From assembly GCA_963601575.1 (NCBI GenBank), contig CAVCFO010000007.1, positions 1 through 64,000 of the forward strand: DNA of 64,000 bases. Direction: 5' to 3'. Below, piece after piece: positions 45,960 to 53,921 of this stretch. Below the pieces are notes generated by a model. It made no database searches. It saw only the letters and a program-made list of their open reading frames with translations, and had not been told where the DNA came from. A program made the position numbers and the translations under genes. Numbering within the stretch: the first letter of the stretch is position 1; every line of letters starts with the position of its first letter. This stretch comes from CAG-238 sp963601575 (lineage in GTDB: Bacteria; Bacillota; Clostridia; Peptostreptococcales; Anaerovoracaceae).

Positions 45960-46331
45960 GGGGATGTAAAGGTTTCGACGGGGGTGTAGAAGCCGGATAA
46001 GCGAGCGGTAGTTGGCTCAGACTACCTAAAAAAGGGCCCGTTAAATATAAACGCTAAAAATAACAACAATTTCGCATTAGCAGCATAGTTCTGCAGCGCC
46101 TAAGGCGTAGCGCGCCGGACGCAGCTTCCCCGTAGGCTGTGAAATCGGCGTCGACTATACGGGAAAACCTGCGGAGAGTTCTCGGTATCCGTATGGGACT
46201 AACGAGATAGCAAAGGCGGCAGCCTGTTAATGGGCGGCCGCCCGCGCGAAATACCAAATCATTAACTGCGCTCGGAGAAAATCCTGTGGAAATGCTTTCG
46301 GACGCGAGTTCGACTCTCGCCATCTCCACCA
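45960..46331 (+). ncRNA. ssrA: Transfer-messenger RNA (tmRNA)
   Basis: The 5' end GGGGATG pairs with the 3' CATCTCC followed by encoded ACCA (46321-46331), and the T arm GCGAGTTCGACTCTCGC precedes it. The typical 5' GTAAAGGTTTCGACGGGGG is present. The tag reading frame starts at GCT 46053 and ends at TAG 46086-46088, encoding AKNNNNFALAA, with the conserved C-terminal ALAA that targets proteins for degradation. About 372 nt, one-piece type. A terminator follows. Confidence 0.96.
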
Positions 46332-46396
46332 AACAATGCAAATCCGAACTCTGTATTCTTCATCAAATACACTTTTGGATTTGTTTATCAGATAGA

Positions 46397-46426
46397 GAAC
46401 GCACGGTAATCGTGCGTTCTTTTTCT
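46397..46426 (+). terminator. Terminator after tmRNA
   Basis: A 9-bp perfect stem GAACGCACG/CGTGCGTTC (46397-46405 with 46411-46419) with GTAAT loop, followed by TTTTTCTT. Confidence 0.85.
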
Positions 46427-46446
46427 TGTGGCTTTAGTGGAATAAA

Positions 46447-46467
46447 ACCACCGGCTGAGCCGGTGGT
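46447..46467. repeat. Perfect GC-rich inverted repeat
   Basis: ACCACCGGCT, one base, AGCCGGTGGT (46447-46456 with 46458-46467). It lies between the tmRNA terminator and the next promoter. Read on the - strand it is followed by TTTTATT, so it is terminator-like in that direction although no - strand gene needs it. It resembles hairpins found at the ends of some small transposable elements, but no such element is here. Confidence 0.6.
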
Positions 46468-46485
46468 CATGATTTGAATATAAGC

Positions 46486-46514
46486 TTGCAAAAAGCTGCA
46501 AGTTTGCGTAAAAT
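46486..46514 (+). promoter_or_regulatory. Promoter of the AIR-synthase-like gene
   Basis: TTGCAA (46486-46491), a 17-nt spacer, TAAAAT (46509-46514). The -35 box is part of an inverted repeat CTTGCA/TGCAAG (46485-46490 with 46497-46502), a possible operator. Confidence 0.55.
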
Positions 46515-46547
46515 AGAATCAGCTAACAGAAAGTAGGAGAAAACAGA

Positions 46548-47543
46548 ATGCTAAAGGTAGGAAAACTGGATAATGACTTCCTCTCAAGGGCGGTCATCGG
46601 AAATATAAAATATAGGCGGAAGGAGGTGCTGGTGCACGCAGGCGTGGGCGAGGACTGCGCCGCAATAGATTTCGGAAAGTACGAGTGCGTGATGTCAACG
46701 GATCCCATTACCGCGTCGGTAAATGACATCGGAAGGCTTTGCATACACATCTCCGCAAACGACATCGCCTCAAACGGTATAGAGCCCCTCGGAATTATGC
46801 TCGCCGTGATGCTCCCTATGGGAACAACAGAAGAAGATGTTGCTTGCATAATGAAGCAGGCATCAGATGCCGCCGCAGAATGTAATATTGAAATAATCGG
46901 CGGACATACCGAGATCACGACGGCCGTGAATCGCCCCGTAATAGTCTCAACCGCAGTCGGAAGAGCGCCTTGCGGAGGCTGTGCCTCTGCAAGGGATATA
47001 GAGCCTGGCGACAGCATCATAATGACGAAAACTGCCGGGATCGAAGGCACGGGGATCATAGCAAGAGACTGCGCAGGCGAGCTCGCAGGAGTTCTGACCG
47101 CAGGCGAGCTTATGCATGCACAGCGCCTTCTTTCTAATGTCAGCGTCGTAAGAGAAGGGATCATAGCAGGCAGCATCGGAACACACGGGATGCACGATGT
47201 CACAGAAGGCGGAATCCTGGGGGCAATCTGGGAAATGTGCGATATCGCAGGCGCGGGCGCAATCATCGATAGGCAGAAAATCCCGACAGATCCTGTTTCT
47301 GAGAAAATCTGCGCGCGCTTTGGAATCGACATACTTCGCCTGATTTCGAGCGGCTCAATGCTGATCGTAGCCCCGCCCGAAAAAAAAGATAGGATTATAA
47401 CAGAAATTTCCGCGCAGGGCATCGCAGCTTGCCAGATAGGAAAAATTACGCGAAAGGAAGATGGCCTGTATATCACGGACGGAAAGAACCGCTCGAGAAT
47501 CGAGCCTCCGAGGCCCGACGAGCTCTACAAAGTCATAAAATAA
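46548..47543 (+). CDS. AIR synthase / HypE-ThiL superfamily protein
   Basis: A 331-residue protein of the PurM-like ATP-binding superfamily. An N-terminal Gly-rich strand (VHAGVGEDCAAIDFGKYECVMSTDPI) and NDIASNGIEPLGIMLAVMLP fit this fold, as do IIGGHTEITTAVNRPVIVSTAVG and the C-terminal HGMHDVTEGGILGAIWEMC. HypE (hydrogenase maturation), ThiL and SelD are relatives. None of the hyp, thi or sel partners is nearby, so the substrate is unknown; it is probably an orphan AIR synthase-related enzyme. TAGGAG precedes ATG, and the gene has its own promoter. Confidence 0.8.
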   Translation: MLKVGKLDNDFLSRAVIGNIKYRRKEVLVHAGVGEDCAAIDFGKYECVMSTDPITASVNDIGRLCIHISANDIASNGIEPLGIMLAVMLPMGTTEEDVACIMKQASDAAAECNIEIIGGHTEITTAVNRPVIVSTAVGRAPCGGCASARDIEPGDSIIMTKTAGIEGTGIIARDCAGELAGVLTAGELMHAQRLLSNVSVVREGIIAGSIGTHGMHDVTEGGILGAIWEMCDIAGAGAIIDRQKIPTDPVSEKICARFGIDILRLISSGSMLIVAPPEKKDRIITEISAQGIAACQIGKITRKEDGLYITDGKNRSRIEPPRPDELYKVIK

Positions 47544-47608
47544 TAAGCAAAAAAATAAGCAAAATACGCATCGGCCGAAGCACTCTTTATGAAGAAATGG
47601 TGAAAAAC

Positions 47609-47637
47609 TAGACAATGTCAACATTTTCGAGTATAAT
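47609..47637 (+). promoter_or_regulatory. Promoter and leader hairpin of the transglycosylase gene
   Basis: TAGACA (47609-47614), a 17-nt spacer, TATAAT (47632-47637). The 5' leader folds into a nested hairpin, ATAGT/ACTAT (47641-47645 with 47671-47675) around GAGGG/CCCTC (47649-47653 with 47662-47666), ending 20 nt before the start codon. Confidence 0.6.
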
Positions 47638-47694
47638 AATATAGTCTCGAGGGGAACCCGTCCCTCAGATACTATTTTGAAAAGAGGAAATAAT

Positions 47695-48474
47695 ATGACA
47701 AAAAAGCTCATTGCGATGCTTGTGGCAATGATGTTGGTCTTTGGGTCTGCAGCTCCTGCCTGTGCAGGGAGCATCGCAGATTCCGAAACTATGGGGATAG
47801 ATGAGACCAATGATCATGCAGCAACGCAAGAAATAGGAAGTACGGGGGGAACAATATCAGAAAGCGGCGAAATAGCAAACGACGCATCTGATCAGGAAAG
47901 TCAGAACGAGGGGACGGTAGAAGAACCGAAAGAACAAGAAGCTTCGCAAGAAGAAAAAACAGAAGACAAGACTGATCAAGATAAGGAAGACAAGAAAGAA
48001 ACAGAAACAATATCAAAATATCAAAAGGGACTTGCTGCATACATCCGCAGCAAAAATAAAAATCTAAGCAAAAGCTGGTCGATCACTCTCGCAGGATACT
48101 TCATCAAATCCGGAGGCAAAAACGACGTTGACCCGAAGGTTCTCATGGCACTTGCCCTGCGCGAAAGCAATTTCCGCGCCAAGGCAAAGAGCAAGTACGG
48201 ATATAAGGGTATCATGCAGCTTAGCGACGCATTTGCGAGGAACTATGGATATAAACCGTCCGACCTTTACAAGGCGAGCGTAAGTATCGAGATCGCGGCA
48301 AAGTACATAAGCAAGATGAAGAAAAAATACAAGACATATACCAACGCTATATGTTGCTACATCTGCGGGAGCGGCTCAGTCGCAAATGGCACCCATTCGA
48401 AGGAACCGGGCAGATCCGTAATGAGGGTCAGAACAAGTATAAAGGAATACCTAAAGAAGAACGGATATGCCTAG
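47695..48474 (+). CDS. Secreted lytic transglycosylase-like protein (SLT domain)
   Basis: A 259-residue exported protein. It has a signal peptide (MTKKLIAMLVAMMLVFGSAA, cleavage near ACAGS) and an acidic Glu/Gln/Asp/Lys-rich linker (about residues 25-105). The goose-lysozyme/SLT catalytic domain has the likely catalytic Glu in MALALRESNF, then GYKGIMQLSDAFARNYGY and an alpha-helical end (AICCYICGSGSVANGTHSKE). It would cut peptidoglycan between MurNAc and GlcNAc. Start is ATG 47695 with AGAGG upstream. It has its own promoter and leader hairpin. Substrate activity is inferred from the domain. Confidence 0.85.
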   Translation: MTKKLIAMLVAMMLVFGSAAPACAGSIADSETMGIDETNDHAATQEIGSTGGTISESGEIANDASDQESQNEGTVEEPKEQEASQEEKTEDKTDQDKEDKKETETISKYQKGLAAYIRSKNKNLSKSWSITLAGYFIKSGGKNDVDPKVLMALALRESNFRAKAKSKYGYKGIMQLSDAFARNYGYKPSDLYKASVSIEIAAKYISKMKKKYKTYTNAICCYICGSGSVANGTHSKEPGRSVMRVRTSIKEYLKKNGYA

Positions 48475-48523
48475 CATTGCGGGGGGAATTGGATTTTGAG
48501 ATTTTATAAGGGATTATGAGAAG

Positions 48524-49342
48524 ATGGCAAATACGAAAATGACACGATGGGAAAAAGAATGGCGAGATTTGCAAAAGAAAGAAGCAAAATTCAGCCGCAA
48601 GAGGAAGGAAGGACCAACCTCGGTTCTGTTAAGGAAGCTCGACAAGGTCGTGCCCGGTAAGCTCAGCGCGACGCTGAATGCGGCATTTTATAAGGCATTT
48701 GTCGTAGTTTTCGAGAAGGGAACCGGGCTGATCGAAAAGACATATAACAAGAAAAAGAGAGAAAACGAGTTCAGGGTAAACACCTTCGCTTCCGAAATAT
48801 CGCAGGACAGAAAGACCGCAAAGAATTTTACTAGGCAGGCAAAGTCCGCAAAGGGCATAAACCTTGCAATTTCTAGCGTCGAGGGTATCGGCATGGGGAT
48901 CGCAGGCTCTGCGCTTCCAGATATACCGGTTTTCATCGCAATGGTACTCAAGAGCGTATACGAAACCGCACTCAGCTACGGCTATGGATACGAAACGGAC
49001 GAGGAGAAGATTTTCATACTCAAGATAATCGAGACGGCCATGTGCGACGAGGAGGAATTCGAGCGCAGGGATGAGGCACTCAACTGCGACATCCATAACA
49101 TCGTCATAAATGGCGATTGCATAAACCAGGGAGAGTGGCGTATAAGCAAGGAAGAGCAGATGAAGCAGGCAGCGGCAGCACTTTCTGAGGAAATGATATA
49201 TACGAAGTTCCTGCAAGGATTCTTCGTCATCGGTATGGTCGGCGGAATATTTGACCCTGTCTATGTGAGCAGGATTAGCGACTATGCGGTACTCAAATAC
49301 AGAAGAAGATTCTTGGAGGGAAAACTTTGTAATGCAGAATAA
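48524..49342 (+). CDS. EcsC family protein
   Basis: A 272-residue protein. It has a basic N-terminal region (KKEAKFSRKRKEG) and an EcsC-type helical core (NLAISSVEGIGMGIAGSALPDIPVFIAMVLKSVYETALSYGYGY) with several amphipathic or membrane-associated helices. EcsC in Bacillus lies with an ABC transporter that affects secretion and proteases; none is adjacent here. It starts at ATG 48524 with only a weak GAGAAG site, and its end overlaps queT. Confidence 0.82.
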   Translation: MANTKMTRWEKEWRDLQKKEAKFSRKRKEGPTSVLLRKLDKVVPGKLSATLNAAFYKAFVVVFEKGTGLIEKTYNKKKRENEFRVNTFASEISQDRKTAKNFTRQAKSAKGINLAISSVEGIGMGIAGSALPDIPVFIAMVLKSVYETALSYGYGYETDEEKIFILKIIETAMCDEEEFERRDEALNCDIHNIVINGDCINQGEWRISKEEQMKQAAAALSEEMIYTKFLQGFFVIGMVGGIFDPVYVSRISDYAVLKYRRRFLEGKLCNAE

Positions 49343-49832
49343 TACGCAATATCTTACGCAGGCGTCGCTAATCGCGGCGCTTTATGTGGTTTTGACGCTG
49401 ATTTCAAATCTTGCCGGACTTGCAAATGGCGCGATCCAGCTTCGACTTTCAGAGATGCTGACCATACTTCCTGTATTCACCTCGGCTGCTGTGCCGGGAC
49501 TTGCGGTAGGCTGCGTGATTGCAAACATACTGACAGGCTGCGCGCTCTGGGATATAGTATTCGGAAGCATAGCAACGCTTCTGGGCGCGCTAGGTACCTA
49601 TTATATAGGCCGGAAATATCCCTACGCAGGGCCGATCTTTCCTATTGCAGCGAACGCTCTGATCGTGCCGAAGGTGCTTCAGATCGTCTACGGCGCAGAG
49701 GGCACATACTGGTACTTCATGCTGACGGTGGGGATAGGCGAGATCCTCTCCTGCGGCGCACTGGGAATACTGCTATATAGAGCCCTCAAAAAAACAGAGA
49801 TTTTTCAAAAGCAGCAAAGCCGCAAAAGATAA
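49332..49832 (+). CDS. queT: QueT family queuosine-precursor transporter
   Basis: A 166-residue membrane protein with about five helices. It has the ECF S-component pattern of QueT: LTQASLIAALYVVLTLISN, GAIQLRLSEMLTILPVFTSAAVPGLAVGC and ALWDIVFGSIATLLGALGTY. It would take up queuine or preQ1. It overlaps the end of EcsC by 11 bp, and GGAGGG lies 11 nt before ATG. No ECF energy module is nearby, so it presumably shares a common one. I see no preQ1 riboswitch upstream, which is often present for this gene. Confidence 0.88.
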   Translation: MQNNTQYLTQASLIAALYVVLTLISNLAGLANGAIQLRLSEMLTILPVFTSAAVPGLAVGCVIANILTGCALWDIVFGSIATLLGALGTYYIGRKYPYAGPIFPIAANALIVPKVLQIVYGAEGTYWYFMLTVGIGEILSCGALGILLYRALKKTEIFQKQQSRKR

Positions 49833-49845
49833 AAACCGAATTAGC

Positions 49846-49899
49846 AAGAACTAAGCAATAGAAGCAATGTAAGAACTAAGCAATGTAAGAACGAAGCAA
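49846..49899 (+). repeat. Imperfect tandem repeats after queT
   Basis: AAGAACTAAGCAAT occurs at 49846-49859 and 49871-49884, with degenerate copies GAAGCAAT (49861) and AAGAACGAAGCAA (49887). They lie in the 141-bp gap before the HutD-like gene. The gap contains no clear terminator or promoter. Confidence 0.75.
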
Positions 49900-49973
49900 A
49901 CAGTGACATAACCAAAAGGTAAAGCAAAGTAAAGAGAAGCTTGACATTGTAGGAAGGAAAAAGGAGAAAAGCG

Positions 49974-51044
49974 ATGAACTACTATCTCTGCAAGGAAGAG
50001 GACTTTCAGGCCAGCAAATGGTCAGGAGGCACCACCACACAGCTTGCCATTTATCCGAAAAAAAGCAGCTACCTAGATAGAAACTTCGTATGGCGGCTAA
50101 GCTCCGCCACTGTAGACACGGAGGAATCCGACTTTACGAAGCTCCCAGACTACGACAGAGTTCTCATGGTCCTAAAAGGCCAGACCGTACTCAGCTACGA
50201 GGGCGAGAGAGTTGTGAGACTGGGGGAGCTTGCGCAGGATCGATTCGACGGTGCATGGAAAACGAAGAGCTTCGGCAAAATTACCGACTTTAACCTCATG
50301 GTCAGAAAAGGAAACGAAGGCTACCTCGATCTGATATATCCAAAGCAGGAAAAAGAAGTTCTCACCTCAGAATACGAAAGCGAGCTTCCGCTTGCGACTC
50401 ACGCGCTGTATTGCAAAGAAGGCTACTTCGTGGCAGAAGCAGGCGGAAATACGCAGATGGTAAGAGAGGGCGAGCTCTTTGTCATGGAATTTGAGCCGGG
50501 AGAGACAGCGCGGTATTCGATCATGGGCGAAGGGACTGTTATAAGGGCGCAGATTTTCGCATCGGACATGGAAGATGAGCTATATCCTATCGAGATCCCG
50601 CCGGAAAAGGCGTCTTTCGACGATTTCAAGCTTTGCATCTATCTTGCGAACGTGCAGTTTCGCTTCGCAAAATATATAATAAAGTCTCTGCGGGCCACAT
50701 GGTTTGACGAAAAGCTAAGCGGCGCGATAAATAAAATCGAAAGAATTTATGCACCATTCTTCATATATATAATCGGCATCGTCTTGCTTGCATCCGCCGG
50801 GATGCTGGGGGAATGGCCTGCTGCATCGATCGTGATTTCGCTCCTTGCATGGACCACCCTAGACTGCCTCATAATATCGCCGCTGATCTATTTTGCGGTA
50901 GTTCCAAAGCCCGTGCGGGCGCATATCAAAGATATAGATAAGCTCACGCCTTATGAGAAGAAGGTACGCGAGGCAGAGCTTTGCCGCAACGAGCGCGCCG
51001 AGAAAATTCTAAAAAAATACAAAAATAGCGGTCGCGTGCAATAA
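49974..51044 (+). CDS. HutD/Ves-like cupin fused to a C-terminal two-helix membrane domain
   Basis: A 356-residue protein. Residues 1-200 match the HutD/Ves bicupin family (KWSGGTTTQLAIYP, VWRLSSATVDTEESDFTKLPDYDRVLMVLKGQTVLSYEG). The linked C-terminal part has two hydrophobic helices (about 261-277 and 284-309) and a charged tail. Ves/HutD proteins are normally soluble ~190-residue proteins, so the extra ~150-residue membrane domain is unusual. No histidine-utilisation genes are near. AAGGAG precedes ATG. It is probably monocistronic, with a weak terminator after it. Confidence 0.75.
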   Translation: MNYYLCKEEDFQASKWSGGTTTQLAIYPKKSSYLDRNFVWRLSSATVDTEESDFTKLPDYDRVLMVLKGQTVLSYEGERVVRLGELAQDRFDGAWKTKSFGKITDFNLMVRKGNEGYLDLIYPKQEKEVLTSEYESELPLATHALYCKEGYFVAEAGGNTQMVREGELFVMEFEPGETARYSIMGEGTVIRAQIFASDMEDELYPIEIPPEKASFDDFKLCIYLANVQFRFAKYIIKSLRATWFDEKLSGAINKIERIYAPFFIYIIGIVLLASAGMLGEWPAASIVISLLAWTTLDCLIISPLIYFAVVPKPVRAHIKDIDKLTPYEKKVREAELCRNERAEKILKKYKNSGRVQ

Positions 51045-51046
51045 AG

Positions 51047-51076
51047 CTGCCGGAAAACCATCGGCAGTCGGTTTTG
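51047..51076 (+). terminator. Hairpin after the HutD-like gene
   Basis: CTGCCG/CGGCAG (51047-51052 with 51062-51067), a 9-nt loop, then TCGGTTTTG. A weak or partial terminator. Confidence 0.5.
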
Positions 51077-51078
51077 TA

Positions 51079-51107
51079 TTGAATTGTTCGCGAAAGTATG
51101 GTTAAAT
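51079..51107 (+). promoter_or_regulatory. Promoter of the NifU-like/GGGtGRT pair
   Basis: TTGAAT (51079-51084), a 17-nt spacer, TTAAAT (51102-51107), about 30 nt before the first start codon. Confidence 0.55.
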
Positions 51108-51137
51108 AGAAGGAGTAGCTTTAGGAGGATAAGCATA

Positions 51138-51830
51138 ATGATATATACAAAAGAAGTCGAAAATATGTGCCCGGTGGCAAAGGGTGCATATCACGGGCCT
51201 GCTCCGATCCCGCAGGAGGGCAAGTGGACGCAGGTTAAAGAGATAAAAGACATTTCGGGTCTGACGCACGGCATAGGCTGGTGCGCACCACAGCAGGGCG
51301 CATGCAAGCTCACGCTGAATGTGAAGGACGGAATAATCGAAGAGGCACTGGTCGAGACCATCGGCTGCTCCGGAATGACCCATTCGGCGGCTATGGCAGG
51401 AGAAATCCTCATCGGAAAGACCCTGCTTGAGGCGCTGAATACAGACCTTGTGTGCGACGCAATAAATACGGCGATGCGAGAGCTGTTCCTGCAGATCGTA
51501 TATGGCAGAAGCCAGTCTGCATTTTCTGAGGGCGGCCTTGCAATCGGTGCGGGGCTCGAGGATCTGGGAAAAGGCACAAGAAGCCAGATAGGAACGATTT
51601 ACTCGACGAAGGCGAAAGGCCCGAGATATCTGGAGCTCGCAGAAGGCTATATAACGGAGATTGCTCTTGATGAGGAGCAAAATATCATCGGATATAAATA
51701 TGTAAATATCGGCAAAATGATGGACGCTATCAAGGCGGGAGAAGACCCCCTCAAGGCAATCGAAAAGGCCACCGGCAAGTATGGCAGATTCGACGAAGCT
51801 GCGAAGGTCATCGACCCGAGACAGGAATAG
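51138..51830 (+). CDS. Iron-sulfur assembly scaffold-like (NifU-like) protein
   Basis: A 230-residue protein with a NifU/IscU-like core. Conserved Cys clusters occur in ENMCPVAKGAYHGP, HGIGWCAPQQGACKLTLNVK and ETIGCSGMTHSAAMAGEIL, followed by ALNTDLVCDAINTAMREL. NifU-like proteins hold nascent Fe-S clusters, but this family has an extra N-terminal segment and a C-terminal extension. AGGAGG precedes ATG. It is immediately followed by the GGGtGRT gene (12-bp gap with its ribosome binding site), a pairing I recall as recurrent in anaerobic Firmicutes. The role of the pair is unknown. Confidence 0.8.
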   Translation: MIYTKEVENMCPVAKGAYHGPAPIPQEGKWTQVKEIKDISGLTHGIGWCAPQQGACKLTLNVKDGIIEEALVETIGCSGMTHSAAMAGEILIGKTLLEALNTDLVCDAINTAMRELFLQIVYGRSQSAFSEGGLAIGAGLEDLGKGTRSQIGTIYSTKAKGPRYLELAEGYITEIALDEEQNIIGYKYVNIGKMMDAIKAGEDPLKAIEKATGKYGRFDEAAKVIDPRQE

Positions 51831-51842
51831 GAGGTGCCGAAT

Positions 51843-52841
51843 ATGATTACATTTGAGAATTACGATAGAAAAATCGAAAAGATAAATAAGGCGCTTTCCG
51901 CAAATGGCATCGCAAGCCTCGAGGAAGCGCATAAAATCTGCGAAGAGAAGGGCATAGACCCATATAAGATCGCAAAGGAGATCCAGCCCATATGCTTTGA
52001 GGATGCCTGCTGGGCTTATGTCGCAGGAGCTGCAATCGCAATAAAGAAAGGCGCTGGCAAGGCCGAGGATGCCGCAAGAGCCATCGGCGAGGGCCTGCAG
52101 GCATTTTGCCTTCCGGGCTCTGTCGCAGAGGACAGGAAGGTCGGCATCGGCCACGGAAACCTTGCGGCAATGCTTCTCAGCGAGGAGACGGAATGCTTCG
52201 CTTTCCTTGCGGGTCACGAATCTTTCGCGGCGGCCGAGGGTGCAATCGGCATTGCAAAATCCGCAAACAAGGTTCGAAAGAAACCTCTCAGGGTAATACT
52301 TAACGGCCTCGGAAAGGATGCTGCGCAGATAATTTCGCGCATCAACGGATTTACCTATGTCAAGACAAGCTTTGACTATTATACGGGCGAGCTTGCGGTA
52401 GCGGGCGAGATCCCATACTCGAAGGGCGAGCGCAAGGAAGTTCGCTGCTACGGCGCAGATGATGTTCGAGAGGGCGTTGCGATCATGCATAGAGAAGGTG
52501 TTGATGTTTCCATCACGGGGAACTCGACGAACCCGACAAGGTTTCAGCATCCGGTGGCAGGCACATACAAAAAAGAATGCATCGAGCAGGGGAAAAAATA
52601 TTTTTCCGTTGCAAGCGGCGGCGGCACAGGCAGAACGCTCCATCCGGATAATATGGCAGCAGGCCCGGCATCATACGGCATGACTGATACCATGGGCAGA
52701 ATGCACTCCGATGCGCAATTTGCAGGTTCTTCTTCGGTTCCCGCGCATGTTGCAATGATGGGATATATCGGCATGGGAAATAATCCGATGGTAGGCGCAA
52801 CGGTTGCTGTTGCTGTTGCCGTTGAAGAGGCAATGAAATAG
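51843..52841 (+). CDS. GGGtGRT family protein
   Basis: A 332-residue protein of the GGGtGRT family (Pfam family of unknown function), named for the motif seen in VASGGGTGRTLHPDNMA. Other conserved parts: CFEDACWAYVAGAAIAIKKGAG, GIGHGNLAAMLLSEETECFAFLAGHESFAAAEGA, and the C-terminal GGSSVPAHVAMMGYIGMGNNP-like region. It starts at ATG 51843, because TAGGAGGT lies 7 nt upstream; a GTG at 51834 is inside that site. The nucleotide-like Gly motif and the upstream scaffold gene hint at a metal-cluster or cofactor role, but this is inference. Confidence 0.92.
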   Translation: MITFENYDRKIEKINKALSANGIASLEEAHKICEEKGIDPYKIAKEIQPICFEDACWAYVAGAAIAIKKGAGKAEDAARAIGEGLQAFCLPGSVAEDRKVGIGHGNLAAMLLSEETECFAFLAGHESFAAAEGAIGIAKSANKVRKKPLRVILNGLGKDAAQIISRINGFTYVKTSFDYYTGELAVAGEIPYSKGERKEVRCYGADDVREGVAIMHREGVDVSITGNSTNPTRFQHPVAGTYKKECIEQGKKYFSVASGGGTGRTLHPDNMAAGPASYGMTDTMGRMHSDAQFAGSSSVPAHVAMMGYIGMGNNPMVGATVAVAVAVEEAMK

Positions 52842-52869
52842 GACAAAAGACTAGTATGGAGGGAATTTT

Positions 52870-53880
52870 ATGAAAAAGAGTTTGGCACTCTTGCTGGTTG
52901 CGGCTCTGATTTTGGGAATATTTGCGCTCATCGGCTGCAACAAGCCTGCGGACACGGACGGCGCGGACATTTCGCTTTGCCTGATAGTTCCTACTGAATT
53001 TGGCGATATGTCTTTCAACGATTCGGCAAAGGAAGGCGTAGAGCGCCTCAAGGCGGACTATGGCATAAGCCTAAGCACTGTCGAGTGCAAGGGCCAAGGA
53101 TACAAGCAGAGCATGATGAGTGCAGCGGAGGAAAACGATTTTGTCGTTCCCGTAGGCTGGGAATTCAGCGAAATAAAGAGCGTTGCGGAGGAATATCCGG
53201 ACACGAAATTTATTTGGATAGACAATGTGGTTGACGGAATCGAGAGCAGCCCGAATATATTATGTATAACATATAAACAGAACGAGGGATCATTCCTCGC
53301 TGGATATATCGCGGCCAGAATGTCTCAGACCAACGCCATCGGCGCTGTGGGCGGAGAAGACAGCGACGTAATAAACGACTTCGTAGTCGGCTACGAGCAG
53401 GGGGCAAAATATGCTAATGCAGGAATAAATGTATATGTTGATTATACAAGCGACTACGAAAGCCCGGCAAAAGGAAAACTTGCAGCAAGCGACCTTCACC
53501 AAAAGGGCGCGGATATAATCTTTCAGATTGCGGGGAATACCGGAAAAGGTGTATTTGAGGCGGCCAAGGAAGAAGGATTCTATGCTATCGGAGTTGACCA
53601 GGACCAGAAAATTTCCGCAGCGGAATATGACGATGTCATCATTTGCTCGGTAAAAAAGGAAGTCGGAAATTCCATATATGATACTATCAAGGCTTTCATC
53701 GAGGACGAGAACTGGGATGGCGGACAGAACCGAGTACTTGGCATGGACGAGGGATATGTTTCCATCGCTTATGGTAATGACAAATCACAGCAGCAGGTGA
53801 CGGATGACATCAAGGCAGAAGTTAAGACTCTTGAGAGGAAGATCGCCGCAGGAAACATTGTTGTTAAGACAGTAGGATAG
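52870..53880 (+). CDS. BMP-family substrate-binding lipoprotein
   Basis: A 336-residue exported lipoprotein with lipobox ALIGC (Cys about 23). The BMP/Med periplasmic-binding fold follows: SLCLIVPTEFGDMSFNDSAKEGVERL, then WIDNVVDGI, YKQNEGSFLAGYIAARMS and GVDQDQKISAAEYDDVIICSVKKEVGNSIYDTIKAF. These proteins usually feed nucleoside ABC importers. No permease or ATPase gene is nearby, so it is an orphan binding protein here. GGAGGG precedes ATG. It lies 28 bp after the GGGtGRT gene and could share its transcript. Confidence 0.87.
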   Translation: MKKSLALLLVAALILGIFALIGCNKPADTDGADISLCLIVPTEFGDMSFNDSAKEGVERLKADYGISLSTVECKGQGYKQSMMSAAEENDFVVPVGWEFSEIKSVAEEYPDTKFIWIDNVVDGIESSPNILCITYKQNEGSFLAGYIAARMSQTNAIGAVGGEDSDVINDFVVGYEQGAKYANAGINVYVDYTSDYESPAKGKLAASDLHQKGADIIFQIAGNTGKGVFEAAKEEGFYAIGVDQDQKISAAEYDDVIICSVKKEVGNSIYDTIKAFIEDENWDGGQNRVLGMDEGYVSIAYGNDKSQQQVTDDIKAEVKTLERKIAAGNIVVKTVG

Positions 53881-53921
53881 AGCAGAATCGGAAATTGAGC
53901 TAATTACGAAAGGAAAAGAAA

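Noticed and set aside
46054..46341. A 95-codon - strand reading frame over the tmRNA
   Set aside because: It lies wholly across ssrA. This is the well-known spurious protein predicted opposite tmRNA genes. No ribosome binding site or family match.
46332..46547. Integrated element at the 3' end of tmRNA
   Set aside because: tmRNA genes are common integration sites, but no integrase or att duplication follows; an ordinary chromosomal gene does.
49833..49973. preQ1 riboswitch connected with queT
   Set aside because: queT starts inside the end of the EcsC gene, so no leader is available. The gap after queT holds only imperfect repeats.
51102..52643. A 513-codon - strand open frame opposite the NifU-like and GGGtGRT genes
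   Set aside because: A long shadow frame caused by codon bias. The + strand proteins match known families, and this frame has Cys/Arg-rich random composition.
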